64,000 nucleotides of DNA from Myxococcales bacterium (GTDB lineage: Bacteria; Myxococcota_A; Polyangia; JAAYKL01). Position numbers and translations under genes: made by a program. Below, piece after piece: positions 27,506 to 36,424 of this stretch; within the stretch, counting starts at the first letter, position 1, and each line of letters begins with the position of its first letter. The notes under the pieces are model-generated. The model ran no database searches and had not been told where the DNA came from. It saw only the letters and a program-made list of their open reading frames with translations. The DNA is taken from the NCBI GenBank assembly GCA_012522445.1, contig JAAYKL010000109.1, positions 1 to 64,000 of the forward strand, read 5' to 3'.

Positions 27506-29043
27506 CGAAATCGCTCGGGAATCTTTAATCCATCGTCTTTGGAGGGCGAGGCACTCGGTGACTGGGTGCCCTTTTTGGCGCGGGCGGGCTTGGATGGTTT
27601 CTTTGCCGCGGGCGCGGTGCCGGATTGCTTGGCCTGGGCGTTTTCCAAGTCGACGGTCACCAAAATGTCGCGGTTTTGCTCGGAGGGCGTCACGGTGGCC
27701 TCGGCGGAGACGCTGCCGATGCGCGCTGTCACCACCACCGGCTTGCCGCTGAGCATCTCCACTTCGCATGGCGCGCTGGAGCAAACCTGCCCCATACCGT
27801 CGATTTCAATGATGGCGCCTGCGGGCATGGAGCCTATCGTCACCGTCACTTTTTCGCGGTGTGCGTCGCGAATGGCGTCCATGGCCTGCAGCTCGGCCAT
27901 CACTTCTGCCACGGTGGCCGACACCGGGCGCGACCCCTGGCCGTCATTGTCGGTTTGGGAAGCGGTGCCGAAAAAGAAATACACCACAGCGACCAACAGC
28001 AGCAAGGCGCCCGCCGCGGCAATAAGCATGTGTTTTTTTCTTGTGGCGCGCGCAGATGTCGCCGTGGGCACCGGTGTGGAGAGCGTGCGAAATTGGTGGA
28101 TGCTGCGCAGGGACAGCGTGGAATCGCGATCGGGATGTGCGGTGATGTAGTTTTCGTCGGTGAGGGCCTTGGCCAGGTCAATTCGCAACGCCTTCATGTC
28201 GTCGTAGCGCTGGTCTGGGTCCTTGGCCATGGCCTTGTACACAACGGAAATCACAGAATCGGGGATGTTTTTGTCGGCGTCGAATTCGCGAATCGACGGG
28301 ATGGGCTCAAACATGTGCTGAGTTAAAATCGCCATAAACGAATCGCCCTGGTACGGCACTTGGCCCGTGAACAGCTCAAACATAATGCAGCCCAAGGCGT
28401 AAACATCGACGCGGTGGTCCAAGGAACGGCCCGCCGCCTGCTCCGGGGACATGTATTCGGGTGTGCCGAAAATCATGCCGGTTTGGGTCAATCGTTTGCC
28501 TTCGGTGCCAGCTTGGGTCACCTTGGCGATGCCGAAATCCAACACTTTGACAAAGTCGGGATAATCTTCTCGTTGCAGCAGAATGATATTTTCGGGTTTT
28601 AAATCGCGGTGCACCACCCCTTTGTCGTGGGCGGCCTGCAGTGCCTTGGCAATTTGATCGATAATGGACACCGCGCGGCCAAATGGCACGGGACCCGACT
28701 CGCAAAGCGCGGCCAAATCTTGGCCATCGAGCAACTCCATGGCAAAAAACAAACCGCCGTCGTCGAGCTGCCCAAAATCCGTCACATCGACAATGTGCGG
28801 GTTGCCAATGCGGCTCGCGGCGCGGGCTTCCTGGCGAAAACGCTCCACGATATCGGGTTTTTTGGAGAAATCGTCGCGCAACAGCTTTAGGGCAACGCGT
28901 TTTTCGATCTCGATGTGCTCCGCTGCATAAACGACGCCCATGCCGCCTTCACCGAGTTTTTCCAAAATGCGGTAGCGTTCGTGTACCACCGTTCCCAGCA
29001 GGGGATCTAGCGTCTCTATATCTGTATCTCCGCGCGAAACCAT
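27502..29043 (-). CDS. Serine/threonine protein kinase with PEGA-like periplasmic domain
   Basis: A 513-residue membrane kinase of the Hanks type. The kinase domain is residues about 23-285: glycine loop LGEGGMGVVYAAE, Lys in VALKLL, catalytic loop VVHRDLKPENI, DFG as DFGIAK, and GTPEYMSPEQ. One transmembrane segment lies near residue 335 (LIAAAGALLLLVAVVYFFF). A C-terminal domain with TIGSMPAGAIIEIDG matches the PEGA surface-domain pattern, and a Lys/Pro/Ser tail ends the protein. ATG 29043 has GGAG upstream. It is convergent with the transglutaminase gene, overlapping by four bases. Confidence 0.93.
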   Translation of the reverse strand: MVSRGDTDIETLDPLLGTVVHERYRILEKLGEGGMGVVYAAEHIEIEKRVALKLLRDDFSKKPDIVERFRQEARAASRIGNPHIVDVTDFGQLDDGGLFFAMELLDGQDLAALCESGPVPFGRAVSIIDQIAKALQAAHDKGVVHRDLKPENIILLQREDYPDFVKVLDFGIAKVTQAGTEGKRLTQTGMIFGTPEYMSPEQAAGRSLDHRVDVYALGCIMFELFTGQVPYQGDSFMAILTQHMFEPIPSIREFDADKNIPDSVISVVYKAMAKDPDQRYDDMKALRIDLAKALTDENYITAHPDRDSTLSLRSIHQFRTLSTPVPTATSARATRKKHMLIAAAGALLLLVAVVYFFFGTASQTDNDGQGSRPVSATVAEVMAELQAMDAIRDAHREKVTVTIGSMPAGAIIEIDGMGQVCSSAPCEVEMLSGKPVVVTARIGSVSAEATVTPSEQNRDILVTVDLENAQAKQSGTAPAAKKPSKPARAKKGTQSPSASPSKDDGLKIPERFR

Positions 29044-29186
29044 GTCTCCATGATTCAATACAATTTGTGACCGCGCAATGCAAAATACCCACTGGATCAC
29101 CGCCGAATGCGGGCATCACTTTTTTTTCGATTTTGAGAATTGACAGAACCGCGCGGTTGGGGATACTTGCGTGTCTTCAGACAGGA

Positions 29187-29259
29187 GCCCAGGTAGCTCA
29201 GTCGGTAGAGCAGGGGACTGAAAATCCCCGTGTCGGCGGTTCAATTCCGTTCCTGGGCA
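29187..29259 (+). tRNA. tRNA-Phe (anticodon GAA)
   Basis: A full cloverleaf folds: 7-base acceptor stem GCCCAGG/CCTGGGC, D-arm GCTC/GAGC, anticodon stem GGGGA/TCCCC with loop CTGAAAA, and T-arm GGCGG with loop TTCAATT (two G-T wobbles). Discriminator is A and CCA is not encoded. The anticodon GAA reads Phe codons. Confidence 0.97.
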
Positions 29260-29260
29260 A

Positions 29261-29293
29261 AGCCCTCGAGCCAATCGTTCGAGGGCTTTTTTT
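29261..29293 (+). terminator. Rho-independent terminator of tRNA-Phe
   Basis: A 9-bp perfect stem AGCCCTCGA/TCGAGGGCT with a 9-base loop is followed directly by seven T. It sits two bases after the tRNA and reaches the uvrB stop codon at 29292-29294. In the leftward direction only three T follow, so its effect on uvrB is doubtful. Confidence 0.92.
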
Positions 29294-31325
29294 ATCGGCG
29301 CGGACGTCCAGCGCGCCTTCTCTGCGGGCGAACCGCTTTTCCCGAAATGCCATACTGCTGCGCAATGCGGTTGATTTCATCGCGCAACGCCGCGGCCTTT
29401 TCGAATTCCAGCGCCGCAGAGGCCACGAGCATCTCTTCGCGCAGCGCTTCGATGAGCATGGACGGATCCTCGCTCATCTCTCTTTTGTCAGGGCGTCTGG
29501 AGACCGGCGCATAGTCGCCTGTCGCCGCACCCGGACCGTATTCACTGGCATTGCGCACAGCGTTTTGCGGTGTAATTTTATGCTCGGCGTTGTAGGCGAG
29601 CTGTTGCGCTCTCCGCGCCACCGTGATGTCGATGGCTTCTTTCATGGAACGAGTTATCGTGTCGGCGTACATGATCACCTGGCCCGCCACATTGCGCGCC
29701 GCGCGGCCAATCGTTTGAATCAACGAGCGGCTGGAGCGCAAAAACCCCTCTTTGTCGGCATCGAGGATGCCCACCAGCGAAACCTCGGGCAAGTCGAGAC
29801 CCTCCCGCAGCAGGTTGATGCCCACCAAAACATCAAAGGTGCCCGCCCGCAACTCGCGCAAAATTTCCACCCGCTCGGTGGTGTCGATGTCGCTGTGCAA
29901 GTAGCGCACCCGGACCCCGATGTCGGTGTAATACTCCGTCAGCTCTTCGGCCATGCGCTTGGTGAGGGTCGTGATCAAAACCCGCTCGTTTCGCTCGGCC
30001 CGAATGCGAATTTCCTCTAATAAATCATCTACTTGGCCAGTTACTGGGCGCACGATGATCTCGGGATCGACCAACCCCGTGGGCCGGATGACTTGCGAAA
30101 CGACATGCGGACCAGCGCGCTGCAGCTCGTATTCAGCCGGTGTGGCCGACACGTACACCACCCGACGCATGCGCTCTTCGAATTCCGCAAAGCGGAGCGG
30201 TCGGTTGTCCAGGGCAGATGGCAGGCGAAACCCGTACTCAACCAGGGTTTCTTTGCGCGATCGGTCGCCGCGGTACATGGCGCCCACTTGGCTAACCGTC
30301 TGGTGGCTTTCATCGATGAAGAGCAGGTAATCGTCGGGAAAATAATCGAGCAGCGTCGCGGCGGGCTCCCCCTGCCCCCTCCCTTCGAGATGGCGCGAAT
30401 AGTTTTCGATGCCCGCACAGTGCCCCGTCTCTTCTATCATCTCCAAATCGTACAGCGTTCGCTCTGTAAGGCGCTGTTTTTCCAGCAGTTTTCCCTGGGC
30501 GTCGAGCTCCGTCAACCGCACCTGCAGTTCGTCGCGAATGCGGGAGAGCGCCGCTTTCATTTTGTCTTGCGGCATCACGTAGTGCGTGCCCGGAAAAAAG
30601 ACCGCCTGTTTCAACGCGCCGAGTGTGTGCCCCCGCAGCGCGTCAAATTCGCTGATGCGCTCGACGGTATCGCCCCAAAACTCAATGCGAATACCCTTTT
30701 CGCTTTCGTGTACCGGGAAGACTTCGACGGTGTCCCCGCGCACGCGAAAGGTGCCCCGGGCAAAATCGGTGTCGTTGCGGTCGTATTGGATTTCCACCAA
30801 CCGGCGCAGCAAATGATCGCGGCCGAACGCCTCGTCCTGCCGAATGGGGATAAGCATGTCGCGGTAATCCTCGCGGGCCCCGATGCCGTAAATGCACGAC
30901 ACAGACGCCACAACGATGACATCGCGGCGCGTGAGCAACGCACGGGTGGCGGCATGGCGCATGCGGTCGATGGCCTCGTTGATAGAGGCGTCTTTTTCGA
31001 TAAATGTGTTGGTCGCGGGGACATAGGCCTCGGGCTGGTAATAGTCGTAATAACTGATGAAATACTCGACGGCGTTGTCGGGAAATAGCGCCTTGAGCTC
31101 GGCGTGCAATTGTGCCGCCAGGGTTTTGTTGTGCGCCATGACCAGCGTGGGACAATTCATGCGCTCGATGACGCTGGCCATCGTAAAGGTCTTTCCCGAG
31201 CCGGTAATGCCGAGCAACACTTGGTGCGCCAACCCATCCTCAAGACCTTGCACCAACGCCTCAATGGCGGCTGGTTGATCGCCTCGGGGCGCAAATACGC
31301 TTTTCATTTGAAATTTGTCTGTCAT
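29292..31325 (-). CDS. uvrB: UvrABC system protein B
   Basis: A 677-residue excision repair helicase-like subunit. Walker A is GITGSGKT at about residues 39-46. The beta-hairpin [10 protein letters not shown] inserts between strands at the lesion. DEAD-box-like LLFIDESHQ, helicase motifs (QTIGRAARN) and the C-terminal UVR motif ([22 protein letters not shown], about 625-655) are present. UvrB verifies damage with UvrA and recruits UvrC. uvrA and uvrC are not in the window. It is divergent from dnaN across a 308-base region. Confidence 0.97.
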   Translation of the reverse strand: MTDKFQMKSVFAPRGDQPAAIEALVQGLEDGLAHQVLLGITGSGKTFTMASVIERMNCPTLVMAHNKTLAAQLHAELKALFPDNAVEYFISYYDYYQPEAYVPATNTFIEKDASINEAIDRMRHAATRALLTRRDVIVVASVSCIYGIGAREDYRDMLIPIRQDEAFGRDHLLRRLVEIQYDRNDTDFARGTFRVRGDTVEVFPVHESEKGIRIEFWGDTVERISEFDALRGHTLGALKQAVFFPGTHYVMPQDKMKAALSRIRDELQVRLTELDAQGKLLEKQRLTERTLYDLEMIEETGHCAGIENYSRHLEGRGQGEPAATLLDYFPDDYLLFIDESHQTVSQVGAMYRGDRSRKETLVEYGFRLPSALDNRPLRFAEFEERMRRVVYVSATPAEYELQRAGPHVVSQVIRPTGLVDPEIIVRPVTGQVDDLLEEIRIRAERNERVLITTLTKRMAEELTEYYTDIGVRVRYLHSDIDTTERVEILRELRAGTFDVLVGINLLREGLDLPEVSLVGILDADKEGFLRSSRSLIQTIGRAARNVAGQVIMYADTITRSMKEAIDITVARRAQQLAYNAEHKITPQNAVRNASEYGPGAATGDYAPVSRRPDKREMSEDPSMLIEALREEMLVASAALEFEKAAALRDEINRIAQQYGISGKAVRPQRRRAGRPRR

Positions 31326-31633
31326 AAAATTCTTTCATATCCCAAAGGCCCGTGGACAATCTGTGGAAAAGTGTGGATTTTCTGCTGAAAAAAATGAACC
31401 TTTTGTGGACAAAATCCAGCGCCCCAAAATAAACCCAAAAAAAACATTTTTTCCCACGGGACAAACACAGCCCAAAACGCGGACAACCAACTGAAATCAA
31501 AACGTTTTTTTGTTTTTGTCCACATATTCACAGCCCCTTTCATTACTTGTTTTATTTAATAAATATTATATATAAAGCAGCCAATGACATAAAAAAAGAG
31601 GTGCCGTTTCGCGCATCCCAAAGGACAAACGCC
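31326..31633. other. uvrB-dnaN intergenic region with DnaA-box-like sites
   Basis: 308 bases without a gene. DnaA-box-like nonamers with one mismatch lie at 31362-31370, 31404-31412 and 31516-31524 (TTGTCCACA type), and two weaker ones at 31351-31359 and 31372-31380. Next to dnaN there is an almost pure A/T stretch at 31550-31577 that could unwind easily. The region is a candidate replication origin or a DnaA-controlled promoter region. Confidence 0.5.
31547..31574 (+). promoter_or_regulatory. Putative dnaN promoter
   Basis: TTGTTT at 31547-31552 is separated by 16 bases from TATATA at 31569-31574 (TATAAA at 31571-31576 is an alternative). This would give a leader of about 55 bases before the dnaN ATG. 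The A/T richness of the stretch makes chance matches easy. Confidence 0.35.
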
Positions 31634-32776
31634 ATGGAAGCCATACTCTCAAAACATTGCTTTGTATCCGCGCTTTCTCGCCTCAGCGGCATCGCTGATC
31701 GCAAGAGCTCGATGCCCATTCTTTCCAACGTATACATTTCCACCGAAGGTTCGAGCAGCATCGTTTTTGCGGCCACCGACCTCAACATTTCTGCCAGAGG
31801 TGTGTTTCCGGCACAAATTGTTCGTCCTGGCACCATCACATTGCCGGCCAAAACACTTCACGACATCGTTAAAAGTCTGCCCGAAGGCGACATCCTGCTG
31901 CGTGCTGAAGGCGACAGTGTCGAGGTGAGCAGCGGCCGTTCTAATTTTACGCTCCTCGGTTTGCCCGCCGAAGATTTCCCCACGTTTCCCGACACCGTCG
32001 AAGTTGACTATCTAGAGTTCAACACCCAATTGTTGGGCCAATTGATCGACCGCACCTCTTTTTCGATTTCCAGCGACGAGTCGCGGCCGCATTTAAACGG
32101 CGCGCTTTTTCAAGGGGATGCCAAAATTTTGCGCATGGTAACCACCGATGGACATCGCTTGTCCAAGGCCGAGTTCAAAGCTGAAGAGACGGGGTTTTAC
32201 AATTTCTCGCACGTCGTGTCCCACAAGGGCATTTTGGAGCTGCGGCGCTTGCTCGACGACAGCTTGTCCGTGATCTCCATGGGCTTTCACGCGGGCACCC
32301 TGTTTGTGAAACGCACCCTCGAGGTCGAAAAACCCGTCGAAGGCGAACCCACGCCCACCGCCGAATTTGTGTTGGCCTCCAAGCTCGTCGAGGCCGAATT
32401 TCCCTCATATGACCAAGTCATTCCCAAGGGCATGGAGCGCGAAGTCATCGCCCCGCGGGTCGCCCTTCTCGAGTCGCTGCGGCGTATTTCCATTGTCTCC
32501 CCGGATCGCAACATGGCGGTAAAATTTGCCATCTCCGAAGGCAGCATTGAAATATCCTCCAACAATCCCGCTGTGGGCACCGCCGTTGAAGTCATTGATG
32601 TCACTTACGATGGCGACGAAGTCGAAATCGGTTTTAACGTGCGCTATTTCGCCGACGCCCTGAGCGTTCTCTCCGACGACGAAGTGAAACTCGAGCTCTC
32701 CGGTGCGCTAGACCCGGCCGTAATTAACGATCTCGAAAAGACATTTGTCGGTGTGATCATGCCCATGCGAATTTGA
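31634..32776 (+). CDS. dnaN: DNA polymerase III beta subunit (sliding clamp)
   Basis: A 380-residue clamp protein of standard length with three successive clamp domains. Recognisable segments are LSRLSGIADRKSSMPILSNV, VSSGRSNFTLLGLPAEDFP, MVTTDGHRLSKAEF, SPDRNMAVKF and the C-terminal FVGVIMPMRI. It encircles DNA and holds polymerases and repair enzymes. ATG 31634 follows AAAGGA; an in-frame TTG at 31547 would fall inside the A/T-rich promoter stretch. The stop overlaps the recF ATG (TGATG). dnaA does not precede it, unlike in many genomes. Confidence 0.97.
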   Translation: MEAILSKHCFVSALSRLSGIADRKSSMPILSNVYISTEGSSSIVFAATDLNISARGVFPAQIVRPGTITLPAKTLHDIVKSLPEGDILLRAEGDSVEVSSGRSNFTLLGLPAEDFPTFPDTVEVDYLEFNTQLLGQLIDRTSFSISSDESRPHLNGALFQGDAKILRMVTTDGHRLSKAEFKAEETGFYNFSHVVSHKGILELRRLLDDSLSVISMGFHAGTLFVKRTLEVEKPVEGEPTPTAEFVLASKLVEAEFPSYDQVIPKGMEREVIAPRVALLESLRRISIVSPDRNMAVKFAISEGSIEISSNNPAVGTAVEVIDVTYDGDEVEIGFNVRYFADALSVLSDDEVKLELSGALDPAVINDLEKTFVGVIMPMRI

Positions 32777-33873
32777 TGCCCCAAAACACCCTCTCCAAAG
32801 TCCAAATCGATTCGCTTTCCCTCGTTCAGTTTCGCAACATCGCCCGTGCCGAGTTCGCGCCATCTCCTCGGTTCAATGTCATCTCTGGGCGCAATGGCAT
32901 GGGAAAAACGAATTTGATCGAATCGATTTATTTGCTGGGCGCGCTGCGTTCTTTTCGCACATCGGTGCGCCGCGAAATCATTTCGCAAGGAGAGCGAGAC
33001 GCCAAAATCAGCGCTCGTTTTGGCCAATCGCTGCACGGGCTGTCGGTGGAGATTCAATTGGGCGCCCAGGGCCGACAAATATCCATGGATGGCAAGGCGG
33101 TGGTGCCGGATGGCGATTATTTTCGAACGCTTCCCATGGTGCTCTTTCATCCCGGCAACATGGAGCTGGTGCAAGGGGCTCCCGAGACGCGGCGGCGCTT
33201 TCTCGATCGCGCGCTGTTTCAAGCGGACGCGGCGTATCCGCAATTGTACCGCCAGTATGCGCGTGCCCTAGCCAATCGCAACACGGTGATTCGCCGGCAA
33301 CCGCTGGACATGCGCGCCCTGGTGCCGTTTGACAGCGCCTTGGCCAAACTAGGCAGTCAAATCGTTGCGTCGCGCGCTGCCTTTACCGCGCAGCTCAGTC
33401 AGTTTTTTGAAGAGGGCGTGCTGGAGGTGAGCGGCGGCAATCGCGGGGCCATTCGCTATCGCCCACGGGTGAGCGGCGACGAGGCGGCTTTTTTGCAAGT
33501 CCTCGATGCCAAGCGGCAACTGGACGTCGATCGGGGCTACACCACGTGCGGGCCCCACGCGGACGATCTCGACTTTGAAGTGGATGGGCGATCGGCCAAA
33601 AAATACGCGTCACAGGGGCAGCAGCGAACGGTGGTGCTGGCCGCGAAAATTGCCGAGACGCGCGTCCTGTCGCAGCGGTGTCACCGCATGCCGTTGCTGT
33701 TGCTCGACGATGTTTCTTCCGAGCTCGATCGCGATCGAAATCGCCATTTGTTTTTGTTTTTATCGGGCGTGGGCGGCCAAGTGTTTATTACGACGACCCA
33801 TCCCGATCACATATCGACCAGCGGAGAGCGAGCGGATTTTTGCGTGACAAACGGAGCGCTTTCTTCGTTGTAA
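32776..33873 (+). CDS. recF: DNA replication and repair protein RecF
   Basis: A 365-residue SMC-like ATPase that helps load RecA at gaps. Walker A is GRNGMGKTN near residues 38-46, the ABC signature lies in the SQGQQRT segment, and Walker B is LLLLDDVSSELD. Start ATG 32776 overlaps the dnaN stop, the classical dnaN-recF coupling. The usual following gene gyrB is absent, and a lipoprotein kinase-like gene follows after 34 bases. Confidence 0.96.
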   Translation: MPQNTLSKVQIDSLSLVQFRNIARAEFAPSPRFNVISGRNGMGKTNLIESIYLLGALRSFRTSVRREIISQGERDAKISARFGQSLHGLSVEIQLGAQGRQISMDGKAVVPDGDYFRTLPMVLFHPGNMELVQGAPETRRRFLDRALFQADAAYPQLYRQYARALANRNTVIRRQPLDMRALVPFDSALAKLGSQIVASRAAFTAQLSQFFEEGVLEVSGGNRGAIRYRPRVSGDEAAFLQVLDAKRQLDVDRGYTTCGPHADDLDFEVDGRSAKKYASQGQQRTVVLAAKIAETRVLSQRCHRMPLLLLDDVSSELDRDRNRHLFLFLSGVGGQVFITTTHPDHISTSGERADFCVTNGALSSL

Positions 33874-33907
33874 TGATGGAAAGCGTTACCAGTAAGGAGC
33901 GAGGTTG

Positions 33908-34957
33908 GTGAACAAAGTATCGTTTGCCCATTGGGCGCTGTGCGGGGTGGCGTTGTTGTGGTGCGGGTGCGCCAAAAAAGACGCGCCGCGCGAGGCGGTT
34001 TCTGCGGACGGCAGTACGGAGCAAGTTGAGCGCGTGCAGCCCGCTGCTGCGCCGTCTTTAGCGATGGCCAACCCAACCGATGTGGAAACCGATGTGGACA
34101 CTGGGGCGCCCGGCGGGGTGTCCGATGCGGCGCGCGCCGATACCGCAGAGGTTGCCGGCGACGCTGACGACGCATCGGTACTGCACATGCTGCAACACGA
34201 ACCCATCGTCAAAGCTGCGATTTTGTCGCGGCGCTCTTTGGCGCTCAAGCTGTCCTTTAAAAACGGCACCCATGCGGCGTTCAAGCCCATTCGGCTCGAC
34301 AACGAGACAGCGCGATACGAGGCAGCGTTTTACCGCTATGCCAAATTGTTGGGCATTCCCGGCGTGCCCCCATCGACCATGCGTCGCCTTTCATTTGCCC
34401 AGCTAGAGCGCTTCGTCGCGCGCCAAAATCCCGAATTGGCCGAACGCCTGAAAAATGAATTGGCGGTGGACCGCGCCGGTCGGGTGGCGGGGGCGGTCAT
34501 TCAGTGGGTGAACGACATGCAGCCTTCGGGCTTGGACGAGAAAGACAGCATTTTGCCAGAACTGCTGTCGCAGCCCAGCGCGCATCCCCTGTCTCGCGCC
34601 GCCGTAGAGATGGTCGTGATCGATTATACCGGCAGCAACTGGGATCGCTACACCGGCGGCAATTTGTTTGTGCTAGACGAGGGGACAAAACTCGTGCTCC
34701 TCGACAACGACAACGCCTTTTCCCGGCTCTCCGAACGGCAGTTTGAGCGGCTCGAAGACAGCGTCGCCGCCCTGCAATGGATACCCAGCGACTTGTTGGC
34801 CAAAATAACGGCGTTGGATGCGGCGCAAATTGCCGAGGCAGTGGCGTGCGAAGATTGCGATATGACACTGCTGTATTCGGGCGAAATTGAACGCATCCTG
34901 GCGCGCCGGGATTTGTTTTTGGCGCAAAAAAAGTCGCTCCAGCGGCAAGCGCCATAG
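33908..34957 (+). CDS. Putative lipoprotein with Fam20/PI4-kinase-like domain
   Basis: A 349-residue protein. The N-terminus is a signal-like stretch ending in WCGC (Cys near residue 21; Trp at -3 is atypical for a lipobox), followed by an acidic linker of about 70 residues. The rest resembles the Fam20C/HipA/PI4K kinase superfamily: AFKPIRLDNETARYEAAFYR with a possible ATP-binding Lys and the helix Glu, then GIPGVPPSTMRRL, then NWDRYTGGNLFV as catalytic loop and LVLLDNDNAF as metal-binding Asp. GTG 33908 has AAGGAG upstream. A secreted kinase is possible but unproven. Confidence 0.65.
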   Translation: MNKVSFAHWALCGVALLWCGCAKKDAPREAVSADGSTEQVERVQPAAAPSLAMANPTDVETDVDTGAPGGVSDAARADTAEVAGDADDASVLHMLQHEPIVKAAILSRRSLALKLSFKNGTHAAFKPIRLDNETARYEAAFYRYAKLLGIPGVPPSTMRRLSFAQLERFVARQNPELAERLKNELAVDRAGRVAGAVIQWVNDMQPSGLDEKDSILPELLSQPSAHPLSRAAVEMVVIDYTGSNWDRYTGGNLFVLDEGTKLVLLDNDNAFSRLSERQFERLEDSVAALQWIPSDLLAKITALDAAQIAEAVACEDCDMTLLYSGEIERILARRDLFLAQKKSLQRQAP

Positions 34958-35026
34958 CAAGGGAATGTTTCACCACCAGGGCACAGGATGGCGCATCGCC
35001 ATGCCCGCCACCGAGGAGCCACACGC

Positions 35027-35761
35027 ATGAAGGACGGCAGCGCATTACAGCAGTGGAAGAGCGATCAATACGCCTTAAACAAACTGTACGTTCACGATTT
35101 TAAAAATCCGCTCTCTGTTGTGATGGCCAATCTCTCTTATTTTGAAGCGATTTTGGATCCAGCCGATGAAGACGCGCGTGCCGCCCTCGACGATTCCATG
35201 ATGGCGCTGCAGCAGCTCTTGCACATGTATGAAAACTTTTTGTGCATTTCGCAGATGGAGGCCGGTGACATGCCGCCCCGCTCCGCGGTTTCGGTGGCGC
35301 AACTGGTCCAGGCTGCTTTAGAGCGGCTTCAGCGCGTCAATGCCTGGCCGGATGCGGAGATTTTGCTGTGCGGCGATGTTCCCGACGCCACCTGCGAGTG
35401 GCCCATCGATTGCGTTCGCGTCGCGCTCGACAACATGTTGTTCACCGCACTGCAGCACGCCCGCAGCCCCAAGAAAGTGCATTTTTCCGTCGCCATAGAT
35501 GACGCGGCGCACCACGTGGTCTTTGCGTGCGAAGACAATGGCATTCCGATTGCCGCGGCGCATTGCGATGTGTCGTTCGAACGCACTTTTCAGCCCCAGG
35601 CGAAACATTTGGCACACGCGCGTTACGGCCGCGCCATGGCCATGTACGCCATCGGTTTGGCGGCGCAGGCATGCGGTGGAACGGCGCGTGCAGAAACGAG
35701 CGCCCGTCAGTGGTCGCGCATCGCCTTGGTGCTGCCCCTGTCCTTGCCGTCATCGCCGTAA
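35027..35761 (+). CDS. Histidine kinase-like protein, degenerate ATPase domain
   Basis: A 244-residue cytoplasmic protein without sensor or membrane segment. An H-box is present near residue 23 (VHDFKNPLSVVMANL), followed by the dimer helices. The ATPase part has an altered N-box (LDNMLFTALQHA without the second Asn), a G1-like CEDNGIPI, and no clear G2 box. ATP binding is therefore doubtful. ATG 35027 has GAGGAG upstream. It lies between the kinase-like lipoprotein gene and an envelope protein gene, with gaps of 69 and 2 bases. Confidence 0.7.
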   Translation: MKDGSALQQWKSDQYALNKLYVHDFKNPLSVVMANLSYFEAILDPADEDARAALDDSMMALQQLLHMYENFLCISQMEAGDMPPRSAVSVAQLVQAALERLQRVNAWPDAEILLCGDVPDATCEWPIDCVRVALDNMLFTALQHARSPKKVHFSVAIDDAAHHVVFACEDNGIPIAAAHCDVSFERTFQPQAKHLAHARYGRAMAMYAIGLAAQACGGTARAETSARQWSRIALVLPLSLPSSP

Positions 35762-35763
35762 CC

Positions 35764-36339
35764 ATGTGCGCTTGTCCCCACGTCCGTCGGGCCCGTAGAT
35801 TTGGGTGCGCGTGGCTCGCGTTGGCGATATGGCTTTGCAGTGCGGCGGCCTGGGCCTGGAGCGAGGAGCGCCCCCCGCTGCGCCGAGAAGGCCTGGTCAT
35901 GGGATTGGATCCCGGGCTGGTCCTGCGGCATGTCGACGACGAGTGGAAATTGTTTGCGCGATTGAATCTGCGCTTTGCGGGCTGTATCGGTCCGCGCGTG
36001 CAGATGGGGGTGGATTGGCGCATGGAAATTTTCACCGCTGGCCAGGGCAGCAATGTGCCCAACCGCCACGAAATCGGTCCGGTGCTGACCGTGTTTGCGC
36101 ACAAGGGGTGGTTTTTTCGGTTTTACAGCCATGTTGGCGCGCTGCATCCCTTTCGCGTCACGGTGGGCGCGGGCACCGGATACGAGTGGTCGTTGGGTCG
36201 GTTCACCGGTATGGGCGTGGCGGTGGGCGGCGATGTCGACATCTTGTTTACGGGTGCGCCCCCTCCGGCCCAGGCTGTTTTTGTGGTTTGGCACCTCTCG
36301 GCATATGATTTGAAGACGCGGCGCGGTCGCGAGGACTGA
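35764..36339 (+). CDS. Putative outer-membrane or exported beta protein, 191 residues
   Basis: An N-terminal signal is visible (about residues 10-33, FGCAWLALAIWLCSAAAWAW, cut near AWA). The mature part is rich in aromatic and glycine residues in alternating strands (GWFFRFYSHVG, FRVTVGAGTGYEWSLG, VGGDVDILF), as in small outer-membrane barrels. No family is recognised. ATG 35764 is two bases after the preceding stop, so it is probably coupled to it. Confidence 0.6.
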   Translation: MCACPHVRRARRFGCAWLALAIWLCSAAAWAWSEERPPLRREGLVMGLDPGLVLRHVDDEWKLFARLNLRFAGCIGPRVQMGVDWRMEIFTAGQGSNVPNRHEIGPVLTVFAHKGWFFRFYSHVGALHPFRVTVGAGTGYEWSLGRFTGMGVAVGGDVDILFTGAPPPAQAVFVVWHLSAYDLKTRRGRED

Positions 36340-36424
36340 TCTCGAATCGTTGTGTTTTGAAAACAATTCCAGTAAAGTCTAGGGATATTTATTTTTCATA
36401 ACGACACGAGAGAAAGGCCGTCCG

